Shown here: positions 10,001-17,531 of the stretch, one piece after another | Layout of the letters: the number at the start of each line of letters is the position of its first letter | Position numbering within the stretch: position 1 is the first letter of the stretch | DNA from: Vicingaceae bacterium | GTDB lineage: Bacteria; Bacteroidota; Bacteroidia; Flavobacteriales_E; Vicingaceae | Direction: 5' to 3' | Length of the DNA: 64,000 bases | Assembly: GCA_028245195.1 (NCBI GenBank) | Contig: JAOKCF010000008.1 | Span: 1 to 64,000, forward strand | Program-made: the position numbers and the translations under genes | The notes under the pieces: model-generated | Database searches by the model: none | Seen by the model: the letters and a program-made list of their open reading frames with translations, nothing else | Told to the model about the DNA's origin: nothing

Positions 10001-10050
10001 AAGCCGGCAATAAATACACATAAACCTAGGGTTACTTTTTTCCAATTCAT
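4015..10050 (-). CDS. Alpha-2-macroglobulin family lipoprotein with thioester motif
   Basis: This 2011-residue envelope protein traps attacking proteases, by family knowledge. The N-terminus has a lipoprotein signal ending in AGFSAC. About 500 residues of helical, repeat-like sequence follow. The macroglobulin domains include the MG2 signature SDRAIYRPGQTVYFKG and later TAFFYPQLRTDATGAVSFEFEMPDALTKWK-type sequence. The thioester site CSEQ is at residues 1471-1474 in the context ESTSKCSEQIFARL. A helical thioester domain (PNGGWSWYKGMRDNRYITQYI) and a C-terminal receptor-like domain complete it. The ATG at 10050 is chosen over an in-frame TTG at 10065 because the signal peptide follows it directly. 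No PBP1C gene, the common partner in proteobacteria, is adjacent. Confidence 0.9.
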   Translation of the reverse strand: MNWKKVTLGLCVFIAGFSACNKATLPKQQKVFIKNYNTYEADWETIEEMEQKDLGSTIISKVDSILIKALEEENTAQIFKALAYRSKYTNQIEEESNLKIFAQYETQIKNSSFPLKQLLHSAAAELYHQYYNQNRWKIQNRSTTQSFDKQDLRTWSLADILEKVEEHYQNSLTEKEDLLSYPIDNLQAILHLPDTKQSKNQFDGKSLQPTLFDFLANRALQYYQQNEGRISTPQDEFKIDRYPIYSSTSEFIKIEFNSSDTNSNDFKTALLFQELIGAHLDDANKSPLLHVELSRLRHYYSTSQKEKKDELYLSSLKVLKENFSDTENAKEIEYAVAKYHFDLGSNYAKKESEKCRWELKKAFQISSAASEGESYGTVQCQHLKNQIELKSLRLQTEKVYLPSEAIQYKVSAKNLDSLVFSVIRIPNTIENFQNLNETTEEYMKRLSKVKSIRKWKAPLSNPGDYREHSYHFNLDPLSKGKYLIVASTDSDFSSQPATTNYIEFQVSELSFISKNENKGVVDFYLLNRSTGKPTPNAKLTQYFLDYNYNNRKNQLRISGTHQPDNDGFVQINAAESERVFNVLVTTQNDTLNSSSSFYPRNYARTDQKRIKTFLFSDRAIYRPGQTVYFKGIVVERGRKSNAIQANLSNEVKLMNVNGELVSELKVKTNDYGSFEGSFVLPSSGLNGNYRIQTEGGLHYFSVEEYKRPTFEITLDTSNESATINQNITVTGNIIAFSGAKISDAKVTYRVQRRTSFPWWGYSWRPMPRTADKEIASGKVIADSDGKFTFDFFAAADEHVASKWNPNFNFEITIDATSPSGETQSLSKTLTLGTKAVYLSSNLKGSLQLNEIKKFVIHAKNIQGVEVDQKLNFVLYQLKAPKNLVRKNYWEDAEYFDNKIQVKKRNSLHEFERGQELLKGTIESNAQYNVIGDLPVGAYELVATTINGDSSQFGHRFELFDENSKLLSIPSAFEFKSLRMQAEPGEEVSFLIGTSLKNLQLLYEVHADGKRISQKWITLNNEQRKMTLPIKESYRGGVQVSFVGVYNNREIKETQTISVPYTDKRLQLTLGTYRNKVQPGSKEKWTMTISGMKGEKLAAELLAGIYDQSLDQFKTQNWAMNLYDKNGSVATWQTDGTFGWGNTSQYGYERNYVQIPRRVFPSLNWFGFSLGSNNRLQYIDGMTMSMNKSVKYKAEHMMEQEMVIDDAAMRQASLKKSATTADSPPAPTLLVKSNSPTSNPIRSDFRETAFFYPQLRTDATGAVSFEFEMPDALTKWKFKALAHTKDLKVGTTETSIQTQKELMVSPTIPRFFREGDQLNVKVLVTKLSEKPQNGTASIQFFDAFTNQAIIIANGPAAEQKFNLFSDKSTALTWSIRIPNGIKAIKYQVKANSETFSDGEEKVIPVLPNRKLVTESLPLALRGNRQMQFVFNKLIDSDSKTLTHESFTLEFTSNPAWYAVQALPYVVESTSKCSEQIFARLYANLLAQKIASSNPRIQEVFELWRDLDSKGLTSKLMQNQELKSILIEETPWLRQAKSETEQKKRIALLFDFNKMASEKEAALNKLKELQLPNGGWSWYKGMRDNRYITQYIIEGFGHLKQLGVDLSMDPGMENLLRNGLTYLDNRIIEDYDELKKLNQNISKNHLNQIQIHYLYTRSFFLDIDAPENSTALNYYLKQAEQYWVGRNLYLKGMQALALSRINPASNVAKKIVASLRDNALQTEKMGMYWKENQAGYYWHESPIETQAMMVEVFHEIAKDKNAVEELRIWLLKEKQTQMWSNSKATALACYALLINNVEALASGPSVSIKVGSQNLKPTDVEAGTGYFKEVWSKSEVRAELGVIKINKPSDGIAWGAAYWQYYEDSDQITSAEVEEFSVSKTIFKVVVTEDGEKIIPTDSSGIEVGDRIRIRLRIESKQNLEFVHVKDMRASGFKPINVISKYKYQDGLGYYESTKDASTNFFMDQVNKGVYAFEYDLRATVSGDFSNGVCTMQCLYASEFSSHSKGKRLKIKN

Positions 10051-10101
10051 ACGGTCATTTTTCAATCATATGCTGTTATGCAAATAGGGTGCCAGCTGTA
10101 G

Positions 10102-10761
10102 TTATTCGGTTTTTGTAAAAATTCTTTCTTTCGAATTATCTATTCCTGAAAGACCTATCTTAAACTTAATGACAATTATTCTTATTGCAATTATGAGGGA
10201 AATTGTTGCCACCACATTCCACTCGAAGCTTAATACATCTTGCAGAAAAACAAATGCTGTACCTCCGGCAACGCAGGCCATAGCATAAATTTCTTTTCTG
10301 AAAATTAACGGTATTTCATTAATCAAGATGTCTCGAATAACTCCACCCAGAAAAGCTGAGAACATCCCCATCATGACTGCTATTGGTGCCGGGACTTCTA
10401 GCATTAATGCTTTGCTCAACCCCAATATTGCGAACACTCCAATTCAAATGGTATCAAACAGAAATAGAGTTTTTCTCAACTTTCTAACCCATCCTTTAAA
10501 CAAAAAAGTGATGCCAACTCCACTCAGAATAACGTAAATGTAAATAGTGTTTTGCATCCATTCTAACGGTGTAGTGCCTAGTAATAAGTCTCTGACAGTT
10601 CCGCCGCTCACAGCGGTTACAAAGGCAATAAAAGCAGCACCAACTAGGTCTAACTTCTTGGAATATGCGGTCACAGAGCCACTAATTACAAAAACTAATG
10701 TTCCAATTAAATCTAAAACATTTAATACTTCGTCAGCATTTTTCGGAAAATCTATTGGCAT
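10102..10761 (-). pseudogene. YicG/TRIC-type (UPF0126) membrane channel, one nonsense codon
   Basis: The family is a seven-helix membrane protein built from two similar halves, with glycine-rich motifs in each. The first half (residues 1-105) carries GTLVFVISGSVTA and VSGGTVRDLLLG. The second carries GLSKALMLEVPAPIAVMMGMFSAFLGGVIRDIL. The halves are separated only by TGA (10444-10446, codon 106), where relatives have a glycine (DTIGIG), so GGA to TGA is the likely change. No frameshift is present and the total of 219 sense positions is normal. A restart at the GTG just after the stop could make the second half alone, but that is unlikely to be functional. Confidence 0.8.
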
Positions 10762-10898
10762 AAAAAGCTCGTTTTTTAAAGGTTAAATTTGCAATTTCTT
10801 GTTCAACTTGCCTAATTTTCTAGGCTACTATTAAATTTCGATATTTGCACCTTGCTGAAACACTAATTTTGGCAGTACAAAATTTTGCTTTTTTACTT

Positions 10899-13295
10899 AT
10901 GTGGGAATCCTTTTCTAGTTTTATTTTAAGGCAGCGCGTTTTATTTATTTTTATAATTGCAGTGCTAACTGCTTTTTTTGGTTACCACAGCAGATCGGTG
11001 AAAATGAGTTATGAAATGGCGCAAATGTTGCCCGAAACAGACTCCACATTGCAGGTCTTTAATCAATTTAAGGAGCGATTCGGACAAGATGGAAGCATCA
11101 TGGTAATTGGCGTAAAAGATGAGCAATTGTATGAGTTGAAAAACTTTCAAGAGTGGCACCAACTTTCTAAACGGTTAAAGGAGGTTGAAGGCATCGATAA
11201 GTTGGTTTCAATGGCAAATGTTTACGGTTTGGAAAAAGACAAAGTCAACAAACGGCTTGTTCCCTATCCAGTTATTGCTAGAGAGCCTCAATCTCAGGTA
11301 GAACTCGACAATGTATTAAATCAAGTGTATCAGCTGCCGTTTTACGAAGGATTTATCTACAGTGAAGATAAAAAGACCACCTTAATGGCTCTTACACTTG
11401 ATCGTGAGCTATTGGACTCGAAAGATCGTAAGTTGTTAATGGATGATTTGCATGCTGAAATTGACATTTTCAAGGCAAATACAAATCTTGAAGTGCGCTA
11501 TTCTGGCCTGCCATTTATTAGAGCAAACAATACAACAAAAGTAAGTGCGGAAATAAAGCTCTTTATTTTACTTGCAGTACTGATAACTTCCCTCATTTTG
11601 TTGTTGTTTTTTAGGTCTTTCAAGGCAATGGCCTTTTCTATGGTAATTGTATTGGTTGGAGTAGTTTGGTCCGTGGGGATTCAGGCAATTTTAGGGTTTG
11701 ACATCACCATTTTAACAGGTTTAATGCCTCCGTTAATTATTGTCATCGGAATACCAAATTGTATTTTTATCATCAACAAATACCATCAAGAATACAAGCG
11801 GCATGGGAATAAAGCAAAGGCATTAAAAACGACGATTAATAAAATTGGGAATGCCATATTTTTAACCAACACTACTACTTCACTTGGTTTTGGAACGTTT
11901 ATTTTTACGGACAGCACTATTTTAATTGAATTTGGAATTGTAGCTACTTTCGGGATTTTATCGGTCTTTGTGGTATCGATTACGATGCTGCCTATTATTT
12001 TAAGTTTTCAAAAACCACTAAAGGAAAGGCATGTAAAGCATCTCGAACGCCAATGGGTGCAAGTTGTGGTAAATTACCTCGTAAACATTGTTACACTGCA
12101 TAGAAAAGTTGTTTTCATTACCACCGCTCTTATTATTGTTATCGCAGCCTACGGAGTTACCTTGATGAAAACAACCGGTAATATAGCCGATGATTTACCG
12201 CGACAAGACCCTGTTTATTTGGATTTAAAGTTTTTTGAAGAAAATTTTCATGGAGTTTTACCCTTTGAGGTTACCGTAGAAACTGATAAAAAAGGCGGAG
12301 CTACACAATTGTCAACATTAAAGCGAATCGATAAGTTGCAAAGCCTTTTAGGGGAGTACCCTGAATTTTCAAAGCCACTTTCTATAGTTGAAGGATTGAA
12401 GTTTGCTAAGCAAGGATACTATGGTGGAAACCCTGATAAGTACTCCTTATTTAATAATCAGGAAAAGAGTTTTTTAGGGCCCTATTTAACTTCTGGAAAC
12501 GGAGAAAACGAAGGTTTGTTGAAGTCTTATTTAGACAGTAACCGGCAAATTACACGAATTACAGCTCAAATGGCAGACGTTGGCTCCAATAGAATGGAAA
12601 CTATTTTGTCAGAGTTAAAGCCTAAAGTAGATTCGATTTTTCCACCTGAGAAGTATACTGTTAATTTTACCGGAACATCAGTGGTTTGGCTAGCAGGCAC
12701 CAATTACTTGGTAAAGAATTTATTTTTAAGCCTAGGCATTGCCATTGTATTAATTGCAATTATCATGGCAATTTTATTTTCTTCAGCAAGAATGGTTCTA
12801 GTTAGTCTTGTTCCTAATTTATTACCACTATTGTTAACCGCTTCTATTATGGGTTATTTTGGAATATCGATTAAGCCCTCGACTATTTTAATTTTTAGTA
12901 TTGCATTTGGTATTTCAGTAGATGATACCATTCATTTCTTAGCAAAATACCGCCAAGAGTTAAGCAAGCATTCACTCAACTTGAGAGAAGCGGCAATTAG
13001 TGCACTAAAAGAAACTGGAGTGAGCATGATCTACACTTCAATTGTACTGTTTTTCGGTTTTGGAGTATTTACAGCATCTCAATTTGGCGGTACAATTGCT
13101 TTAGGGCTATTGGTTTCTCTTACTTTATTAATTGCCATGGCTTCGAACTTGATTTTGTTGCCTTCTTTATTGTTGCTCTTCGATCATTGGGTAACAACAA
13201 AAGCATTTAAGTCAGAGTCTATTGTTGTGTTAATAGATGAAGAAGAAGACATTGACTTAGATGAGCTAGAAATAAAAGAGATAAGGGATTCTTAA
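10899..13295 (+). CDS. RND/MMPL-family transporter
   Basis: This 798-residue inner-membrane protein has the two-repeat RND layout: one N-terminal helix (VLFIFIIAVLTAFFGY), a large periplasmic loop, and a block of about five helices (residues ~225-375, with TGLMPPLIIVIGIPNCIFIINKYH). The pattern then repeats, with the second block (residues ~610-770) containing ISVDDTIHFLAKYRQE. The acidic pair in GISVDD is typical of proton-driven SSD-like exporters. Related proteins export lipids, hopanoids or sterols; the substrate here is unknown. The ATG at 10899 is preferred because the upstream TTG start at 10845 adds 18 residues that do not fit the family N-terminus. The C-terminus is acidic (DEEEDIDLDELE). 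No membrane-fusion partner is adjacent. Confidence 0.85.
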   Translation: MWESFSSFILRQRVLFIFIIAVLTAFFGYHSRSVKMSYEMAQMLPETDSTLQVFNQFKERFGQDGSIMVIGVKDEQLYELKNFQEWHQLSKRLKEVEGIDKLVSMANVYGLEKDKVNKRLVPYPVIAREPQSQVELDNVLNQVYQLPFYEGFIYSEDKKTTLMALTLDRELLDSKDRKLLMDDLHAEIDIFKANTNLEVRYSGLPFIRANNTTKVSAEIKLFILLAVLITSLILLLFFRSFKAMAFSMVIVLVGVVWSVGIQAILGFDITILTGLMPPLIIVIGIPNCIFIINKYHQEYKRHGNKAKALKTTINKIGNAIFLTNTTTSLGFGTFIFTDSTILIEFGIVATFGILSVFVVSITMLPIILSFQKPLKERHVKHLERQWVQVVVNYLVNIVTLHRKVVFITTALIIVIAAYGVTLMKTTGNIADDLPRQDPVYLDLKFFEENFHGVLPFEVTVETDKKGGATQLSTLKRIDKLQSLLGEYPEFSKPLSIVEGLKFAKQGYYGGNPDKYSLFNNQEKSFLGPYLTSGNGENEGLLKSYLDSNRQITRITAQMADVGSNRMETILSELKPKVDSIFPPEKYTVNFTGTSVVWLAGTNYLVKNLFLSLGIAIVLIAIIMAILFSSARMVLVSLVPNLLPLLLTASIMGYFGISIKPSTILIFSIAFGISVDDTIHFLAKYRQELSKHSLNLREAAISALKETGVSMIYTSIVLFFGFGVFTASQFGGTIALGLLVSLTLLIAMASNLILLPSLLLLFDHWVTTKAFKSESIVVLIDEEEDIDLDELEIKEIRDS

Positions 13296-13332
13296 TTTGG
13301 CATTTCAATAAACGGAAACGTGTAAGCAAAAT

Positions 13333-14190
13333 ATGAAAGGAATAGTATTAGCCGGAGGATCTGGCACAAGACTTCATCCATTAACGTTGGCAGTAAGCAA
13401 GCAACTAATGCCGGTTTACGATAAACCAATGATATATTATCCATTGTCGGTTTTAATGAACGCTGGGATTAATGAAATTTTAATCATTACAACTCCGTAT
13501 GACAATTCGAGTTTTAAGAAACTATTGGGAGATGGATCTCAGTTTGGCTGCAAGTTTGAATATGCGATACAAGAAATTCCAAATGGTTTAGCACAAGCGT
13601 TTGTAATTGGGGAAGAGTTTATTGGGAATGATAAAGTGGCCTTAATTTTGGGTGACAACATTTTTTACGGTAGCGGAATGGGCAAGCTTCTGCAAGCAAA
13701 CAATAACCCTGACGGAGGAATTGTTTATGCGTATCATGTATCAGATCCAGAGCGATATGGAGTGGTAGAATTTGATGACAATCAAGTTGCTATTTCTATA
13801 GAAGAAAAACCTGAAAAGCCTAAATCAAATTTTGCTGTTCCGGGGTTGTACTTTTATGATAATGAAGTTATCAAAATTGCAAAGGAACTAGAACCAAGTA
13901 AAAGAGGAGAGTATGAAATTACTGATGTAAATAAGGTTTACTTGAAAAGAGGAAAACTGCAAGTTGCGATTTTAGATCGAGGAACTGCTTGGTTAGATAC
14001 CGGAACATTTACTTCTTTAATGCAAGCAGGCCAGTTTGTTGAGGTTATTGAAGAGCGACAAGGTTTGAAGATAGGTTGTTTAGAAGAAATTGCCTATCGC
14101 CAGGAATTTATCGATAAGGCACAGTTGAAAAAATTAGCTGAGCCACTTTTGAAAAGTGGTTACGGCACATATTTAATGAACTTAGTATAA
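13333..14190 (+). CDS. rfbA: Glucose-1-phosphate thymidylyltransferase
   Basis: The enzyme makes dTDP-glucose from dTTP and glucose 1-phosphate, the first step towards dTDP-sugars such as rhamnose. The nucleotide-binding loop GGSGTRLHP (residues 8-16), the DKPMIYYPL motif and [10 protein letters not shown] are all present, and 285 residues is the family length. It is the first of three closely spaced plus-strand genes; the next starts one base after its stop. rfbB, rfbC and rfbD are not in the window, so the dTDP-sugar made from its product cannot be named. Confidence 0.93.
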   Translation: MKGIVLAGGSGTRLHPLTLAVSKQLMPVYDKPMIYYPLSVLMNAGINEILIITTPYDNSSFKKLLGDGSQFGCKFEYAIQEIPNGLAQAFVIGEEFIGNDKVALILGDNIFYGSGMGKLLQANNNPDGGIVYAYHVSDPERYGVVEFDDNQVAISIEEKPEKPKSNFAVPGLYFYDNEVIKIAKELEPSKRGEYEITDVNKVYLKRGKLQVAILDRGTAWLDTGTFTSLMQAGQFVEVIEERQGLKIGCLEEIAYRQEFIDKAQLKKLAEPLLKSGYGTYLMNLV

Positions 14191-14191
14191 A

Positions 14192-15127
14192 GTGGGTAAG
14201 AGGAAAATTTTAATTACAGGAGGAGCAGGATTTATCGGGAGTTCATTAGCTTACAAACTAGCTGAAGATAAAGGCAATGTAATTACCATAGTTGATAATC
14301 TATTGACAGGTGACGTTAATCGTATTCCAAAGTTGGATAACGTTAAATTTATAAAAGGTGATGTAAATGATAACCAGGTTATTTCTAGTATTTTTTACGG
14401 AAATAGCTTTGATTATGTGTTTCATTATGCAGCAGTTGTTGGAGTAAAACGTACTATAGAAAATCCAATTATGGTATTGGATGATTTGAAGGGGTTGAGA
14501 AATGTCTTGGACCTTTGCAAGAACACATCTGTTAAAAGAATTTTCTTTTCATCCTCTTCAGAGGTATATGGAGAGCCAGTGGAGTTACCACAGCATGAAT
14601 ATACAACGCCATTAAACTCTAGGTTGCCGTATGCTATTGTTAAAAATGTTGGTGAAGCATTTCTTAAATCCTACAAACAAGAGTATGATTTAGACTACAC
14701 TATTTTTAGATTCTTCAATACCTATGGGCCACTTCAAAGTAAAGATTTTGTGGTGTCGAAATTTATTGCAGCAGCGCTTAAAAATGAAGAAATCACTATT
14801 TATGGAGATGGTTCTCAAACAAGAACATTCTGCTTTGTAGATGATAATATTCAAGCTTGTGTTAACGCCTTTACGAAAGATGAAGTGATGAATGATGTTG
14901 TAAACATTGGGTCAGATAAGATTTTAACAGTTTTGGAATTAGCGGAAATGATTATAAAAGTTTCTGATTCCAAGTCTAAAATTGTTCACTTACCTGCTTT
15001 AGAGGAAGGAGATATGACTAGAAGGCAGCCTGATACAGGTAAAATGCTGCAATTGCTCGGGAAAGAGCCATTTTCGCTAGAAGAAGGGTTAAAGAAAGTA
15101 ATTGATAATGCTTCCTACTTTTTATAA
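14192..15127 (+). CDS. NAD-dependent sugar-nucleotide epimerase/dehydratase (extended SDR)
   Basis: This 311-residue cytoplasmic enzyme of the extended SDR family has the Rossmann motif GGAGFIG at residues 10-16, SSSSEVYGEP around the catalytic serine, and the YAIVK active site with Tyr147 and Lys151. The sequence RFFNTYGPLQ follows, as in UDP-glucuronate decarboxylases, dTDP-glucose dehydratases and UDP-glucose epimerases. The start is GTG, one base after the rfbA stop, implying translational coupling and a role in the same surface-sugar pathway. I cannot choose among these activities from motifs. A 4,6-dehydratase acting after RfbA is attractive, but typical RmlB proteins are longer. Confidence 0.8.
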   Translation: MGKRKILITGGAGFIGSSLAYKLAEDKGNVITIVDNLLTGDVNRIPKLDNVKFIKGDVNDNQVISSIFYGNSFDYVFHYAAVVGVKRTIENPIMVLDDLKGLRNVLDLCKNTSVKRIFFSSSSEVYGEPVELPQHEYTTPLNSRLPYAIVKNVGEAFLKSYKQEYDLDYTIFRFFNTYGPLQSKDFVVSKFIAAALKNEEITIYGDGSQTRTFCFVDDNIQACVNAFTKDEVMNDVVNIGSDKILTVLELAEMIIKVSDSKSKIVHLPALEEGDMTRRQPDTGKMLQLLGKEPFSLEEGLKKVIDNASYFL

Positions 15128-15129
15128 AT

Positions 15130-16104
15130 ATGATCTATTCTTGGCAGGAATTAAGTAAACAAGTTGAGGCTGAAATAAATGCTTTTGACTTTTCAGGTAA
15201 CCCAAATGAATTATATGATCCTATAAGTTATACCATGACTTTGGGAGGGAAGCGAATCAGGCCAACGTTATGTCTGTTAGCAGCCCAGCTTTTTGGTGGC
15301 GATTTGAAAAAGGCCATGAATTTAGCTATGGCTGTAGAAGTGTTTCACAATTTCACGTTGGTGCACGACGATATAATGGACGAAGCACCTATTCGCCGGG
15401 GAAAGCCTGCAGTTCACGCTAAATGGAACAGAGATGTTGCTATACTTTCTGGCGATGTCATGTTTGTGCAAGCTTATCAGCTACTAGCAAAAGGGAATCC
15501 TGAGAAATTAAGTCAAATGTTAGCGGTTTTTAACCAAACAGCTATTGAGGTTTGTGAAGGGCAGCAGTTCGACATGAACTTTGAGACTCTCGACGACGTA
15601 ACTGCAGAGAATTATATTGAAATGATTCGATTGAAAACCGGGGTTTTATTGGCTTGTAGTCTGCAGTTAGGAGCATTTGAATCTGGAGCTTCTGTAAAAG
15701 ATGCAAAATTGATTTATGAGTTTGGTGAAAAAATTGGAATTGCCTTTCAAATTCAAGACGACTTTTTAGACTGTTATGCTAAGCAAGAAGATTTTGGAAA
15801 GCGAGTAGGAGGGGATATTATTTCGAATAAGAAAACTTTTCTCATGCTGACGGCTTTGGAGAAAGCGGATAAAAAACAATCAGGTCAAATTGAGAATTTA
15901 ATGACTAGCAGTACTTCTGATGAAGAAAGGGTTGCAGGAGTTTTGGAGGTGTACAATGAACTCAATATTCCGGCCTTGACCAAATCTGCCAAGCAAAACT
16001 ATTTCGATGAAAGCTTAGCGGCCTTGAATCAAATTGAAGCAACTGCTGACTTGAAACAACCACTTTTAGAATTAGCAGAGATGCTGATGATGCGGAAGAA
16101 GTAG
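15130..16104 (+). CDS. Polyprenyl (isoprenyl) diphosphate synthase
   Basis: This 324-residue all-helical trans-prenyltransferase condenses isopentenyl diphosphate onto an allylic diphosphate. The first aspartate-rich motif is DDIMD (residues 80-84), followed by the arginine pair in APIRRGKP. The second is DDFLD (residues 210-214). GGKRIRP near residue 40 binds IPP. Two residues before the first motif are small (LVHDD), consistent with a chain of about C20 or longer; product length is not certain. It starts two bases after the SDR stop, so it belongs to the rfbA-SDR transcription unit. It ends three bases before a convergent gene, with no visible terminator. Confidence 0.88.
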   Translation: MIYSWQELSKQVEAEINAFDFSGNPNELYDPISYTMTLGGKRIRPTLCLLAAQLFGGDLKKAMNLAMAVEVFHNFTLVHDDIMDEAPIRRGKPAVHAKWNRDVAILSGDVMFVQAYQLLAKGNPEKLSQMLAVFNQTAIEVCEGQQFDMNFETLDDVTAENYIEMIRLKTGVLLACSLQLGAFESGASVKDAKLIYEFGEKIGIAFQIQDDFLDCYAKQEDFGKRVGGDIISNKKTFLMLTALEKADKKQSGQIENLMTSSTSDEERVAGVLEVYNELNIPALTKSAKQNYFDESLAALNQIEATADLKQPLLELAEMLMMRKK

Positions 16105-16107
16105 GCC

Positions 16108-17007
16108 TTACCCATAAATTTCCCTCAGCGCCTCTTCCAACTTCGTAAACTCAAACTTAAAACCAGTTTGCTCAATTTTTTCTGGAGAAACCCTGCTACC
16201 TTCCAAAACCAAAAGAGCTCGAGTTCCTAAAAGTAATTTCATAACAAAAGCTGGAACGTTGGGCAAGAAGAAAGGTCTGTTTAATACTTTAGCTAATACT
16301 TTCGTGAAGGTTTTGTTGTTCACTTGATTCGGAGCGCCTGCATTAAAAGGACCTTCTAGTTTATTCTCCATCGCATGAATGAACATGCGGCACAAGTCCT
16401 CAATGTGAATCCAAGGTAAATATTGCTTGCCAGTTCCTAGGGCGGCGCCGGCAAATAATTTAACAGGTTTAGCCATTTCTTTTAATGCTCCTCCATTTTT
16501 ATCTAATACAATACCAATGCGAACTAATGCTATTGGGATGTCTAATTTTTTTATAGAATCTGTGCTTTGCTCCCACAACTTACAGGTCTCTGCTAAAAAA
16601 TCAGTTCCTGCTTCGTCCGTTTCTTTAAAAAAAGATTCTCCGGTTACAAAGCCATAGTAACCAACTGCAGAAGCGGAAACAAATGATACTGGTTTATTAG
16701 AATTTTGAGAAATTGATTTTGATAGTAATTCTGTGCTCTTTACTCTACTATCAATAATTTCCTTTTTACGTTCGTCCGTCCAAGGTTCATCAACTATTCC
16801 TGCTCCGGTTAAGTTAATAATGTGGTTGAAATCTGCTATTGCAGAGGAATCTAATTGTTGATTTTTTACATCCCATTCAATGGTATTTTTCTTTCCCTTA
16901 GAGCTGCGGCTTAAGATCCAAACATCGTAACCTTTAGCTGTTAACAATTGGTTTAACCTTTTGCCAACTAATCCACTTCCGCCGCCGAGTAAAACTTTTT
17001 TCTCCAT
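16108..17007 (-). CDS. TIGR01777-type (YfcH-like) SDR epimerase family protein
   Basis: The 299-residue Rossmann protein begins with VLLGGGSGLVGKRLNQLL (GGGSGLVG at residues 7-14). It contains INLTGAGIVDEPWTDERKKEI and VSFVSASAVGYYG, hallmarks of the YfcH/TIGR01777 family, and ends with the DUF1731-type tail SRVSPEKIEQTGFKFEF. The enzymatic role of this family is not established; a cell-division-linked role has been suggested for relatives. It is convergent with the polyprenyl synthase gene at a 3-base spacing. Its promoter lies in the short region shared with the divergent gene at 17093. Confidence 0.88.
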   Translation of the reverse strand: MEKKVLLGGGSGLVGKRLNQLLTAKGYDVWILSRSSKGKKNTIEWDVKNQQLDSSAIADFNHIINLTGAGIVDEPWTDERKKEIIDSRVKSTELLSKSISQNSNKPVSFVSASAVGYYGFVTGESFFKETDEAGTDFLAETCKLWEQSTDSIKKLDIPIALVRIGIVLDKNGGALKEMAKPVKLFAGAALGTGKQYLPWIHIEDLCRMFIHAMENKLEGPFNAGAPNQVNNKTFTKVLAKVLNRPFFLPNVPAFVMKLLLGTRALLVLEGSRVSPEKIEQTGFKFEFTKLEEALREIYG

Positions 17008-17092
17008 TTTATCTAGTTCTTAATTATCAAACCGTTTAGAGTAAAATTAGTTCCTAAAAACCTAAATTTAGCCTTGCATAATTTTTTTATTC

Positions 17093-17464
17093 ATGGCTAT
17101 AATTTCCTCTTCAGAGTTACTTCGATACAAAAACGATCAGCTCATAATTGATAAGGTTGTTTCGCAAATTCAAAAGGACTTTCAACTATACGATGAAAAA
17201 ATAGAATTTAGTGGGAATCAGGATACGGCGTTCGAAGAATTATTCAACCAGATCAAACCCATCATCTTTCGAATGTTGGAACTAGACTCAAATCGATTCT
17301 TTTCACTTTTGTACGCCATAGACATTGATGAAAAGAAGGTTCGGAGTTTACTTTTGGGAGATGAAGAGGCCGATGTCGCAATTGAATTGACACATTTAAT
17401 TTTTGAGAGGGAATTACTGAAAGTTGTTACGCGTCAGCTTTTTTCTCAACAAAGTAATATCTAG
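17093..17464 (+). CDS. Small conserved hypothetical protein
   Basis: This 123-residue soluble, acidic, mostly helical protein (SSSELLRYKNDQLIIDKVVSQIQ, then FFSLLYAIDIDEKKVRSLL) has no recognised catalytic motif. Its composition and the ordered helix pattern argue for a real gene. So does the ATG start, which sits in a divergent promoter region opposite the yfcH-like gene. It precedes sucA by 67 bases on the same strand, but sucA has its own -7 element. Its function is unknown. Proteins that look like this are common in Bacteroidota genomes, which is recollection rather than something tested here. Confidence 0.65.
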   Translation: MAIISSSELLRYKNDQLIIDKVVSQIQKDFQLYDEKIEFSGNQDTAFEELFNQIKPIIFRMLELDSNRFFSLLYAIDIDEKKVRSLLLGDEEADVAIELTHLIFERELLKVVTRQLFSQQSNI

Positions 17465-17494
17465 ATGATTTTACATAGGGTCGAGCAGAATTAT

Positions 17495-17502
17495 TAAATT
17501 TG
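17495..17502 (+). promoter_or_regulatory. Promoter -7 element of sucA
   Basis: TAAATTTG matches TAnnTTTG exactly and ends 29 bases before the sucA ATG. No good -33 TTG is seen. Confidence 0.45.
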
Positions 17503-17531
17503 CCCCGTGATTATTCACCTTACAATAATTT

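Noticed and set aside
10441-10449. TGA in the channel gene as selenocysteine
   Set aside because: The expected residue is glycine, no redox motif is present and no selenocysteine-insertion hairpin is evident.
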